Below, piece by piece: positions 1 to 10,402 of a DNA stretch of 53,877 bases (positions are counted from its first letter, which is position 1; each line of letters opens with the position of its first letter). A program made the position numbers and the translations under genes. The notes under the pieces were generated by a model. The model ran no database searches and had not been told where the DNA came from. It worked only from the letters and a program-made list of their open reading frames with translations. Source of the stretch: Liolophura sinensis (taxonomy: Eukaryota; Mollusca; Polyplacophora; Chitonida; Chitonidae). The stretch lies in NCBI RefSeq assembly GCF_032854445.1, contig NW_027018227.1, positions 1 through 53,877 on the forward strand, given 5' to 3'.

Positions 1-173
1 GCCCATTTAACTCACCCAGCAATTGCCTTACTTCTAAGTGCAAGAAAATCTCAATGTCTTTATCTACGTGTAGAAAAACCACACCATTTGTACATGAAAA
101 ACACAAGGTACTTGATACAGTCTGCTGTAAAAAGTACAACTGAACACTGACCCACTTCAGTAAGGTGCCAAAA

Positions 174-196
174 GATGCGGAATTGAGCCAGGCATC
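174..196. other. Short inverted repeat in the monomer (gatgc / gcatc)
   Basis: Five-base arms are separated by 13 bases and recur at the same phase in nearly all copies. Arms this short could arise by chance; conservation alone does not imply a hairpin. Confidence 0.35.
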
Positions 197-256
197 GGCA
201 GCTGTTGAAAAATTGCAAATTTCCCTGGTTTCCATGGAGTAAGAGCCGTTGCTACA

Positions 257-262
257 CACGTG
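257..262. other. CACGTG palindrome (E-box-like hexamer) at fixed phase
   Basis: CACGTG occurs once per monomer at phase 257-262. I noticed only six clear departures (near 1905, 5746, 10657, 11767, 13969 and 26595), so more than 90 copies carry it in the window. CACGTG is the known core of bHLH factor sites. Whether anything binds it here is not shown by the sequence, because any base shared by all monomers is conserved by homogenisation. Confidence 0.6.
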
Positions 263-273
263 ATTATGACATC

Positions 274-283
274 AATGATCATT
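274..283. other. AATGATCATT palindrome at fixed phase
   Basis: A perfect 10-bp palindrome is present in most copies. Variants lose it in some subfamilies: aatcatcatt near 23314, 27721 and 34863; aataatcatt near 40904 and 43100; cagtgatcat near 8507 and 9576. In copies with G instead of C at phase 284 and the gacatcaatg form upstream it grows to 14 bp (see 12885-12898). Confidence 0.6.
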
Positions 284-449
284 CAATTGTCGCTACAGCC
301 AAAAGTATTGGTCGGAGAGCAACGGGGATTGCACCATTCAAATTCTCGTCACAAAATACGTCGGATTAGCCTCTTACTAGTTGCACTGGAACAGTTTTTC
401 CACTTTTGCATTTTTGCCTGGTGTTTTTGTTAATTGAAGCCGGCTACAC

Positions 450-462
450 TGTACTCTGTACA
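450..462. other. TGTAC-TCT-GTACA inverted repeat at fixed phase
   Basis: Perfect five-base arms flank a 3-bp spacer. Most monomers keep it. Subfamily variants alter one arm or the spacer: tgcactctgtac in part of the 13-mer repeat, taccctgtac at 24589, 28998 and 36687, and tactatgtacc near 2099, 5942 and 17459. It resembles a dimer half-site layout, but no factor can be assigned. Confidence 0.5.
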
Positions 463-1098
463 ATCGCGACTGGTCATTACTATATTCAACTTTTGACTAT
501 AAGTTATGTGCCCTTCGGTAGCCCAGAAGACGTCAAATCTTTGGGATAAGCCCATTTAACTCACCCAGCAATTGTGTTACTTCTAAGTGCAAGACAATGT
601 CAATGTCTTTATTTACGTGTAGAAAAACCACACCTTTTGTACATAAAGATCACAAGGTACCTGATACAGTCTGCTGGCAAAAGTACAACTGACAACAGAC
701 CCACATGAATCAGGTGCCAAAAGATGCGGTATTTAGCCAGGCATCGGCAGCTGTTGAAAAATTGCAAATTTTCCTGGTTTCCATGGAGTAAGAGCCGTTG
801 CTGGGCACGTGATTATGACATAAATGATCATTCAATTGTCGCTACAGCCAAAAGTATTGGTCGGAGAGCAACGCGGATTGCACCATTCGATTTCTCGTCA
901 CAAAATACGTCGGATTAGCCTCTTACTAGTAGCACTAGAACAGTTTTTCCACTTTTGCATTTTTGCCTGGTGTTTTTGTTAATTAAAACCGGCTACACTG
1001 TACTCTGTACAATCGCGACTGGTCATTACTATATTCAACTATTGACTATAAGCTATGTGCCCTTCGGTAGCCCAGAAGACCTGAAATCTTTGGGCCAA

Positions 1099-2745
1099 GC
1101 CCATTTAACTCACCCAGCAATTGTCTTATTTCTAAGTCCAAGACAATCTCAATGTCTTTATCTACGTGTAGAAAAACCACTCCATTTGTACGTGAAAAAC
1201 ACAAGGTACTTGATACAGTCTGCTGTAAAAAGTACAACTAAACACTGACCCACATTTATAAGGTGCCAAAAGATGCGAAATTGGGCCAGGCATCGGCAGC
1301 GGTTGAAAAATTGCAAATTTTCCTGGTTTCCATGGAGTAAGAGCCGTTGCTGGGCACGTGATTATGACATCAATGATCATTCAATTGTCACTACAGCCAA
1401 AAGTATTGGTCGGAGGGCAACGCGGTTTGCACCATTCGATTTGTCGTCACAAAATACGTCGGATTAGCCTCTTACCAGCAGCACTGGAACAGTTTTTCCA
1501 CTTGTGCATTTTTACCTGGTCTTTTTGTTAATTGAAATCGGCTACACTGTACTCTGTACAATCGCGACTGGTCATTACTATATTCAACTTTTGACTATAA
1601 GTTATGTGCCCTTCGGTAGCCCAGAAGACCTGAAATCGTTGGGCTAAGCCCATTTAACTCACCCAGCAATTGTCTTATTTCTAAGTCCAAGACAATCTCA
1701 ATGTCTTTATCTACGTGTAGAAAAACCAGACCATTTGTACATAAAAAACACAAGGTACTTGATACAGTCTGCTGTAAAAAGTACAACTAAACACTGACCC
1801 ACATTGATAAGGTGCCAAAAGATGCGGAATTTAGCCAGGCATCGGCAGCTGTTAAAAAATTGCAAATATCCCTGGTTTCCATGGAGTAAGAGCCGTTGCT
1901 GGGCACATGATTATGACATCAATGATCATTCAATTGTCGCTACAGCCAAAAGTATTGGTCGGAGAGCAACGCGGTTTGCACCATTCGATTTGTCGTCACA
2001 AAATACGTCGGATTAGCCTCTTGTCAGCAGCACTGGAACAATTTTTCCAATTTTGCATTTTTGCCTGGTCTTTTTGTTAATTGAAATCGGCTACACTGTA
2101 CTATGTACCATCGCGACTGGTCATTACTATATTCAACTTTTGACTATATGTTATGTGCCCTTCGGTAGCCCAGAAGACGTCAAATATTTGGGCTAAGCCC
2201 ATTTAACTCACCCAGCAATTGCTTTACTTCTAAGTCGAAGACAATCTCAATGTCTTTATCTACGTGTAGAAAAACCACACCATTTGTACGTGAAAAACAC
2301 AAGGTACTTGATACAGTCTGCTGTAAAAAGTACAACTGAACACTGACCCACTTCAGTAAGGTGCCAAAAGATGCGGAATTGAGCCAGGCATCGGCAGCTG
2401 TTGAAAAATTGCAAATTTCCCTGGTTTCCATGGAGTAAGAGACGTTGCTGGGCACGTGATTATGACATCAATGATCATTTAAATGTCACTACAGCCAAAA
2501 GTATTGGTCGGAGAGCAACGCGGTTTGCACCATTCGATTTCTCGTCACAAAATACGTCGGATTATCCTCTTGTCAGCAGCACTGGAACAGTTTTTCCACT
2601 TTTGCATTTTTGCCTGGTCTTTTTGTTAATTGAAATCGGCTACACTGTACTCTGTACAATCGCGACTGGTCATTACTATATTCAACTTTTGACTATAAGT
2701 TATGTGCCCTTCGGTAGCCCAGAAGACCTGAAATCTTTGGGCTAA
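1099..2745. repeat. Trimer higher-order repeat, copy 1 (monomers 3-5, T-T-F)
   Basis: Monomers start at 1099, 1648 and 2197, all 549 bp. The subtype order T-T-F matches the three trimers that follow. This copy is the most divergent of the four: it lacks the ctggatcatt variant found in the next three and has cttgtcagcagcactggaac at the equivalent site. Confidence 0.75.
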
Positions 2746-4393
2746 GCCCATTTAACGCACCCAGCAATTGTCTTACTTCTAAGTCGAAGACAATCTCAAT
2801 GTCTTTATCTACGTGTAGAAAAACCACACCATTTGTACATAAAAAACACAAGGTACTTGATACAGTCTGCTGTAAAAAGTACAACTAAACACTGACCCAC
2901 ATTTATCAGATGCCAAAAGATGCGGAATTGGGCCAGGCATCGGCAGCTGTTAAAAAATTGCAAATTTCCCTGGTTTCCATGGAGTAAGAGGGGTTGCTGG
3001 GCACGTGATTATGATATCAATGATCATTCAATTGTCGCTACAGCCAAAAGTATTGGTCGGAGAGCAACGCGGTTTGCACCATTCGATTTCTCGTCACAAA
3101 ATACGTCGGATTAGCCTCTTACTAGTAGCACTGGAACAGTTTTTCCACTTTTGCATTTTTGCCTGGTGTTTTTGTAATTGAAACCGGCTACACTGTACTC
3201 TGTACAATCGCGACTGGTCATTACTATATTCAACTTTTGACTATAAGTTATGTGCTTTTTCGGTAGCCCAGAAGACCTGAAATCTTTGGGCCAAGCCCAT
3301 TTAACTCACCCAGCAATTGTCTTTTTTCTAAGTCCAAGACAATCTCAATGTCTTTATCTACGTGTAGAAAAAACCACACCATTTGTACATAAAAATCACA
3401 AGGTACTTGATACAGTCTGCTGTAAAAAAATACAACTAAACACTCACCCACATTTATCAGATGCCAAAAGATGCGAAATTAGGCCAGGCATCGGCAGCTG
3501 TTAAAAAATTGCAAATATCCCTGGTTTCATGGAGTAAGAGCCGTTGCTGGGCACGTGATTATGACATCAATGATCATTCAATTGTCACTACAGCCAAAAG
3601 TATTGGTCGGAGAGCAACGCGGTTTGCACCATTCGATTTCTCGTCACAAAATACGTCGGATTAGCCTCTTGTCAGCAGCACTGGATCATTTTTTCCACTT
3701 TTGCATTTTTACCTGGTCTTTTAGTTAATTGAAATCGGCTATACTGTACTCTGTACAATCGCGACTGGTCATTACTATATTCAACTTTTGACTATAAGTT
3801 ATGTGCCCTTCGGTAGCCCAGAAGACGACAAATCTTTGGGCCAAGCCCATTTAACTCACCCAGCAATTGCTTTACTTCTAAGTGCAAGACAATTTCAATG
3901 TCTTTATCTACGTGTAGAAAAACTGCACCATTTGTACGTGAAAAACACAAGGTACTTGATACAGTCTGCTGTAAAAAGTACAACTGAACACTGACCCACT
4001 TCAGTAAGGTGCCAAAAGATGCGGAATTGAGCCAGGCATCGGCAGCTGTTGAAAAATTGCAAATTTCCCTGGTTTCCATGGAGTAAGAGACGTTGCTGGG
4101 CACGTGATTATGACATCAATGATCATTTAATTGTCACTACAGCCAAAAGTATTGGTCGGAGAGCAACGCGGTTTGCACCATTCGATTTCTCGTCACAAAA
4201 TACGTCGGATTAGTCTCTTACTAGTAGCACTGGAACAGTTTTTCCTCTTTTGCATTTTTGCCTGGTGTTTTTCTTATTTTAAACCGGCTACACTGTACTC
4301 TGTACAATCGCGACTGGTCATTACTATATTCAACTTTTGACTATAAGTTATGTGTCCTTCGGTAGCCCAGAAGACGACAAATCTTTGGGCCAA
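2746..4393. repeat. Trimer higher-order repeat, copy 2 (monomers 6-8, T-T-F)
   Basis: Starts are 2746, 3295 and 3845. The marker ctggatcatt at 3681 recurs exactly 1,647 bp later at 5328 and again at 6975. Monomer 7 carries paired compensating indels near 3173 and 3254 (one T lost, one gained), leaving its length unchanged. Confidence 0.85.
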
Positions 4394-6040
4394 GCCCATT
4401 TAACTCACCCAGCAATTGCCTTACTTCTAAGTGCAAGACAATCTCAATGTCTTTATCTACGTGTAGAAAAACCACACCATTTGTACATAAAAAACACAAG
4501 GTACTTGATACAGTCTGCTGTAAAAAGTACAACTAAACACTGACCCACATTTATCAGATGCCAAAAGATGCGGAATTGAGCCAGGCATCGGCAGCTGTTA
4601 AAAAATTGCAAATATCCCTGGTTTCCATGGAGTAAGAGCCGTTGCTGGGCACGTGATTATGACATCAATGATCATTCAATTGTCGCTACAGCCAAAAGTA
4701 TTGGTCGGAGAGCAACGCGGTTTGCACCATTCGATTTCTCGTCACAAAATACGTCGGATTAGCCGCTTACTAGTAGCACTGGAACAGTTTTTCCACTTTT
4801 GCATTTTTGCCTGGTGTTTTTGTTAATTGAAACCGGCTACACTGTACTCTGTACAATCGCGACTGGTCATTACTATATTCAACTTTTGACTATAAGTTAT
4901 GTGCCCTTCGGTAGCCCAGAAGACCTGAAATCTTTGGGCCAAGCCCATTTAACGCACCCAGCAATTGCCTTACTTCTAAGTCGAAGACAATCTCAATGTC
5001 TTTATCTACGTGTAGAAAAACCACACCATTTGTACATAAAAAACACAAGGTACTTGATACAGTCTGCTGTAAAAAGTACAACTGAACACTGACCCACATT
5101 TATCAGATGCCAAAAGATGCGGAATTGGGCCAGGCATCGGCAGCTGTTAAAAAATTGCAAATATCCCTGGTTTCCATGGAGTAAGAGCCGTTGCTGGGCA
5201 CGTGATTATGACATCAATGATCATTCAATTGTCGCTACAGCCAAACGTATTAGTCGGAGAGCAACGCGGTTTGCACCATTCGATTTCTCGTCACAAAATA
5301 CGTCGGATTAGCCTCTTGTCAGCAGCACTGGATCATTTTTTCCACTTTTGCATTTTTACCTGGTCTTTTTGTTAATTGAAATCGGCTACACTGTACTCTG
5401 TACAATCGCGACTGGTCATTACTATATTCAACTTTTGACTATAAGTTATGTGCCCTTCGGTAGCCCAGAAGACGACAAATCTTTGGGCCAAGCCCATTTA
5501 ACTCACCCAGCAATTGCCTTACTTCTAAGTGCAAGACAATCTCAATGTCTTTATCTACGTGTAGAAAAACCACACCAATTTTACGTAAAAAACACAAGGT
5601 ACTTGATACAGTCTGCTGTAAAAAGTACAACAGAACACTGACCCACTTCAGTAAGGTGCCAAAAGATGCGGAATTGAGCCAGGCATCGGCAGCTGTTGAA
5701 AAATTGCAAATTTCCCTGGTTTCCATGGAGTAAGAGCCGTTGCTGGGCACATGAATATGACATCAATGATCATTCAATTGTGACTACAGCCAAAAGTATT
5801 GGTCGGAGAGCAACGCGGTTTGCACCATTCGATTTGTCGTCACAAAATACGTCGGATTAGCCTCTTACCAGCAGCACTGGAACAATTTTTCGAATTTTGT
5901 ATTTTTGCCTGGTCTTCTTGTTAATTGAAATCGGCTACACTGTACTATGTACCATCGCGACTGGTCATTACTATATTCAACTTTTGACTATATGTTATGT
6001 GCCCTTCGGTAGCCCAGAAGACGTCAAATCTTTGGGCTAA
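4394..6040. repeat. Trimer higher-order repeat, copy 3 (monomers 9-11, T-T-F)
   Basis: Starts are 4394, 4943 and 5492, each 549 bp. It shares ctggatcatt (5328) and the gaagacgacaaatc end of the middle monomer with copies 2 and 4. Monomer 11 ends with the private motifs tttttcgaattttg and ctatgtaccatcgc, which reappear near 17395-17470. Confidence 0.88.
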
Positions 6041-7687
6041 GCCCATTTAACTCACCCAGCAATTGCCTTACTTCTAAGTCGAAGACAATCTCAATGTCTT
6101 TATCTACGTGTAGAAAAACCACACCATTTGTACATAAAAAACACAAGGTACTTGATACAGTCTGCTGTAAAAAGTACAACTAAACACTGACCCACATTTA
6201 TCAGATGCCAAAAGATGCGGAATTGGGCCAGGCATCGGCAGCTGTTAAAAAATTGCAAATTTCCCTGGTTTCCATGGAGTAAGAGACGTTGCTGGGCACG
6301 TGATTATGACATCAATGATCATTCAATTGTCGCTACAGCCAAAAGTATTGGTCGGAGAGCAACGCGGTTTGCACCATTCGATTTCTCGTCACAAAATACC
6401 TCGGATTAGCCTCTTACTAGTAGCACTGGAACAGTTTTTCCTCTTTTGCATTTTTGCCTGGTGTTTTTGTTAATTGAAACCGGCTACACTGTACTCTGTA
6501 CAATCGCGACTGGTCATTACTATATTCAACTTTTGACTATAAGTTATGTGCCCTTCGGTAGCCCAGAAGACCTGAAATCTTTGGGCTAAGCCCATTTAAC
6601 GCACCCAGCAATTGCCTTACTTCTAAGTCGAAGACAATCTCAATGTCTTTATCTACGTGTAGAAAAACCACACCATTTGTACATAAAAAACACAAGGTAC
6701 TTGATACACTCTGCTGTAAAAAGTACAACTAAACACTGACCCACATTTATCAGATGCCAAAAGATGCGGAATTGGGCCAGGCATCGGCAGCTGTTAAAAA
6801 ATTGCAAATATCCCTGGTTTCCATGGAGTAAGAGCCGTTGCTGGGCACGTGATTATGACATCAATGATCATTCAATTGTCGCTAGAGCCAAACGTATTGG
6901 TCGGAGAGCAACGCGGTTTGCACCATTCGATTTCTCGTCACAAAATACGTCGGATTAGCCTCTTGTCAGCAGCACTGGATCATTTTTTCCACTTTTGCAT
7001 TTTTACCTGGTCTTTTTGTTAATTGAAATCGGCTACACTGTACTCTGTACAATCGCGACTGGTCATTACTATATTCAACTTTTGACTATAAGTTATGTGC
7101 CCTTCGGTAGCCCAGAAGACGACAAATCTTTGGGCTAAGCCCATTTAACTCACCCAGCAATTGCCTTACTTCTAAGTGCAAGACAATCTCAATGTCTTTA
7201 TCTACGTGTAGAAAAACCGCACCAATTTTACGTGAAAAACACAAGGTACTTGATACAGTCTGCTGTAAAAAGTAAAATAGAACACTGACCCACTTCAGTA
7301 AGGTGCCAAAAGATGCGGAATTGAGCCAGGCATCGGCAGCTGTTGAAAAATTGCAAATTTCCCTGGTTTCCATGGAGTAAGAGGGGTTGCTGGGCACGTG
7401 ATTATGATATCAATGATCATTCAATTGTCGCTACAGCCAAAAGTATTGGTCGGAGAGCAACGCGGTTTGCACCATTCGATTTCTCGTCACAAAATACGTC
7501 GGATTAGCCTCTTACTAGTAGCACTGGAACAGTTTTTCCACTTTTGCATTTTTGCCTGGTCTTTTTGTTAATTCAAACCGGCTACACTGTACTCTGTACA
7601 ATCGCGACTGGTCATTACTATATTCAACTTTTGACTATAAGTTATGTGCCCTTCGGTAGCCCAGAAGACCTGAAATCTTTGGGCCAA
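6041..7687. repeat. Trimer higher-order repeat, copy 4 (monomers 12-14, T-T-F)
   Basis: Starts are 6041, 6590 and 7139, each 549 bp. The shared marker ctggatcatt is at 6975, 1,647 bp after copy 3. The next occurrence, at 8072, is only about two monomers on, so strict trimer order ends here. Confidence 0.88.
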
Positions 7688-10402
7688 GCCCATTTAACTC
7701 ACCCAGCAATTGTCTTTTTTCTAAATCCAAGACAATCTCAATGTCTTTATCTACGTGTAGAAAAACCAGACCATTTGTACATAAAAACACAAGGTACTTG
7801 ATACAGTCTGCTGCAAAAAGTACAACTAAACACTCACCCACATTTATCAGATGCCAAAAGATGCGAAATTGGGCCAGGCATCGGCAGCTGTTAAAAAATT
7901 GCAAATATCCCTGGTTTCCATGGAGTAAGAGCCGTTGCTGGGCACGTGATTATGACATCAATGATCATTCAATTGTCGCTATAGCCAAAAGTATTGGTCG
8001 GAGAGCAACGCGGTTTGCACCATTCGATTTCTCGTCACAAAATACGTCGGATTAGCCTCTTGTCAGCAGCACTGGATCATTTTTTCCACTTTTGCATTTT
8101 TGCCTGGCCTTTTTGTTAATTGAAATCGGCTATACTCTACTCTGTACAATCGCGACTGGTCATTACTATATTCAACTTTTGACTATAAGTTATGTGCCCT
8201 TCGGTAGCCCAGAAGACGACAAATCTTTGGGCCAAGCCCATTTAACTCACCCAGCAATTGCTTTACTTCTAAGTGCAAGACAATTTCAATGTCTTTATCT
8301 ACGTGTAGAAAAACCACACCATTTGTACGTGAAAAACACAAGGTACTTGATACAGTCTGCTGTTAAAAGTACAACTGAACACTGACCCACTTCAGTAAGG
8401 TGCCAAAAGATGCGGAATTGAGCCAGGCATCGGCAGCTGTTGAAAAATTGCAAATTTCCCTGGTTTCCATGGAGTAAGAGACGTTGCTGGGCACGTGATT
8501 ATGACAACAGTGATCATTCAATTGTCGCTACAGCCAAAAGTATTGGTCGGAGAGCAACACGGATTGCACCATTCGATTTCTCGTCACAAAATACGTCGGA
8601 TTAGCCTCTTACTAGTAGCACTAGAACAGTTTTTCCACTTTTGCATTTTTGCCTGGTGTTTTTGTTAATTGAAACCGGCTACACTGTACTCTGTACAATC
8701 GCGACTGGTCATTACTATATTCAACTTTTGACTATAAGTTATGTGCCCTTCGGTAGCCCAGAAGACCTGAAATCTTTGGGCTAAGCGCATTTAACTCACC
8801 CAGCAATTGTGTTACTTCTAAGTGCAAGACAATCTCAATGTCTTTATTTACGTGTAAAAAAAACACACCTTTTGTACATAAAAATCACAAGGGACCTGAT
8901 ACAGTCTGCTGTAAAAAGTACAACTGACAACAGACCCACATGAATAAGGTGCCAAAAGATGCGGAATTGAGCCAGGCATCGGCAGCTGTTGAAAAATTGC
9001 AAATTTTCCTGGTTTCCATGGAGTAAGAGCCGTTGCTACGCACGTGATTATGACATCAATGATCATTCAATTGTCGCTACAGCCAATAGTATTGGTCGGA
9101 GAGCAACGCGGATTGCACCATTCGATTTCTCGTCACAAAATACGTCGGATTAGCCTCTTACTAGTAGCACTGGAACAGTTTTTCCACTTTTGCATTTTTG
9201 CCTGGTCTTTTTGTTAATTGAAATCGGCTACACTGTACTCTGTACAATCGCGACTGGTCATTACTATATTCAACTTTTGACTATAAGTTATGTGCCCTTC
9301 GGTAGCCCATTTAACTCACCCAGCAATTGTCTTATTTCTAAGTCCAAGACAATCTCAATGTCTTTATCTACGTGTAGAAAAACCACACCATTTGTACGTG
9401 AAAAACACAAGGTACTTGATACAGTCTGCTGTTAAAAGTACAACTGAACACTGACCCACTTCAGTAAGGTGCCAAAAGATGCGGAATTGAGCCAGGCATC
9501 GGCAGCTGTTGAAAAATTGCAAATTTCCCTGGTTTCCATGGAGTAAGAGACGTTGCTGGGCACGTGATTATGACAACAGTGATCATTCAATTGTCGCTAC
9601 AGCCAAAAGTATTGGTCGGAGAGCAACACGGATTGCACCATTCGATTTCTCGTCACAAAATACGTCGGATTAGCCTCTTACTAGTAGCACTAGAACAGTT
9701 TTTCCACTTTTGCATTTTTGCCTGGTGTTTTTGTTAATTGAAACCGGCTACACTGTACTCTGTACAATCGCGACTGGTCATTACTATATTCAACTTTTGA
9801 CTATAAGTTATGTGCCCTTCGGTAGCCCAGAAGACCTGAAATCTTTGGGCCAAGCCCATTTAACTCACCCAGCAATTGTCTTATTTCTAAGTCCAAGACA
9901 ATCTCAATGTCTTTATCTACGTGTAGAAAAGCCACACCATTTGTACGTGAAAAACACAAGGTACTTGAAACAGTCTGCTGTAAAAAGTACAACTAAACAC
10001 TGACCCACTTCAGTAAGGTGCCAAAAGATGCGGAATTGATCCAGGCATCGGCAGCTGTTGAAAAATTGCATATTTCTTTGGTTTCCATGGAGTAAGAGAC
10101 GTTGCTGGGCACGTGATTATGACATCAATGATCATTGAATTGTCACTACAGCCAAAACTATTGGTCGGAGAGCAACGCGGTTTGCACCATTCGATTTCTC
10201 GTCACAAAATACGTCGGATTAGCCTCTTACCAGCAGCACTGGAACAGTTTTTCCACTTTTGCATTTTTGCCTGGTCTTTTTGTTAATTGAAATCGACTAC
10301 ACTGTACTCTGTACAATCGCGACTGGTCATTACTATATTCAACTTTTGACTATAAGTTATGTGCCCTTCGGTAGCCCAGAAGACGACAAATCTTTGGGCC
10401 AA
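7688..10402. repeat. Monomers 15-19 (T,F,M,F,F), irregular order with a local duplication
   Basis: Starts are 7688, 8236, 8785, 9305 and 9854. Monomer 15 continues the trimer family (aaacactcaccc, as near 3440 and 14400). A tract of about 450 bp in monomer 16 (about 8330-8775) is nearly repeated in monomer 18 (about 9399-9844). Both share the private variants tgttaaaag, gacaacagtgatc, gcaacacggattg and cactagaacag. Confidence 0.8.
8785..9304. repeat. Shortened monomer 17 (520 bp) with a 29-bp deletion at its end
   Basis: The interval to the next anchor is 520 bp instead of 549. The usual end of the monomer, from gaagacc to the next gccca, is missing, so ggta is followed directly by gcccatttaac at 9305. 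The pentamer gccca flanks the lost segment in intact copies and remains once at the junction (9305-9309). Confidence 0.9.

Larger units (their letters stand above)
1..549. repeat. Reference monomer (copy 1, F subtype)
   Basis: This copy defines the phase used throughout. Landmarks by phase: anchor gcccatttaactc at 1; ctacgtgtag near 65; subtype-diagnostic stretch about 140-165 (here cccacttcag); gatgc/gcatc arms at 174-196; ccatgg at about 232; CACGTG at 257-262; AATGATCATT at 274-283; caattg at 285; ttcgatttctcgtc near 337; TGTACTCTGTACA at 450-462; ctataagttatg near 497. A second diagnostic site at about 529-535 reads cctgaaa, cgacaaa or cgtcaaa in different copies. Runs of A dominate phases 70-356 and runs of T dominate phases 394-495 on this strand. 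The length of 549 is divisible by three, but every frame has stops in the consensus, so no frame reads through successive copies. Confidence 0.95.
1..1098. repeat. Monomers 1-2 (F, M), left edge of window
   Basis: Starts are 1 and 550, both exactly 549 bp. Copy 1 is F subtype and copy 2 is M subtype (cccacatgaatcagg near 698). They precede the trimer domain and do not follow its T-T-F order. Confidence 0.9.

Noticed and set aside
331-369. Possible CENP-B box (nTTCGnnnnAnnCGGGn) around the attcgatttctcg and cggagagcaacg segments
   Set aside because: No placement fits the required bases. The TTCG is not followed by A and CGGG at the right spacing, even in the copies with caacgggg.
495-508. TATA-like ctataagttatg as a promoter in each monomer
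   Set aside because: A short AT-rich match with no coding or RNA product downstream. Nothing else supports transcription initiation.
519-529. A-box-like TAGCCCAGAAG with a B-box-like TTCGATTTC elsewhere in the monomer (tRNA or SINE origin)
   Set aside because: The A-box consensus fits, but the B-box-like site is imperfect and lies several hundred bases away in the next copy. No cloverleaf can be formed.
724-1248. Recurrent + strand open frames of about 64 codons (MRN...) and 97 codons (MHF...) in many monomers
   Set aside because: They are by-products of a repeated sequence. The same open frames recur because the DNA recurs, opposite-strand frames of similar length overlap them, indels break them freely, and diagnostic variants change amino acids without sign of constraint.
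3792-4103. Recurrent minus-strand open frames of up to about 112 codons (MPSN.../MNDY...)
   Set aside because: They overlap the + strand frames in the same monomer and are disrupted by one-base changes in many copies. No recognisable domain is visible.
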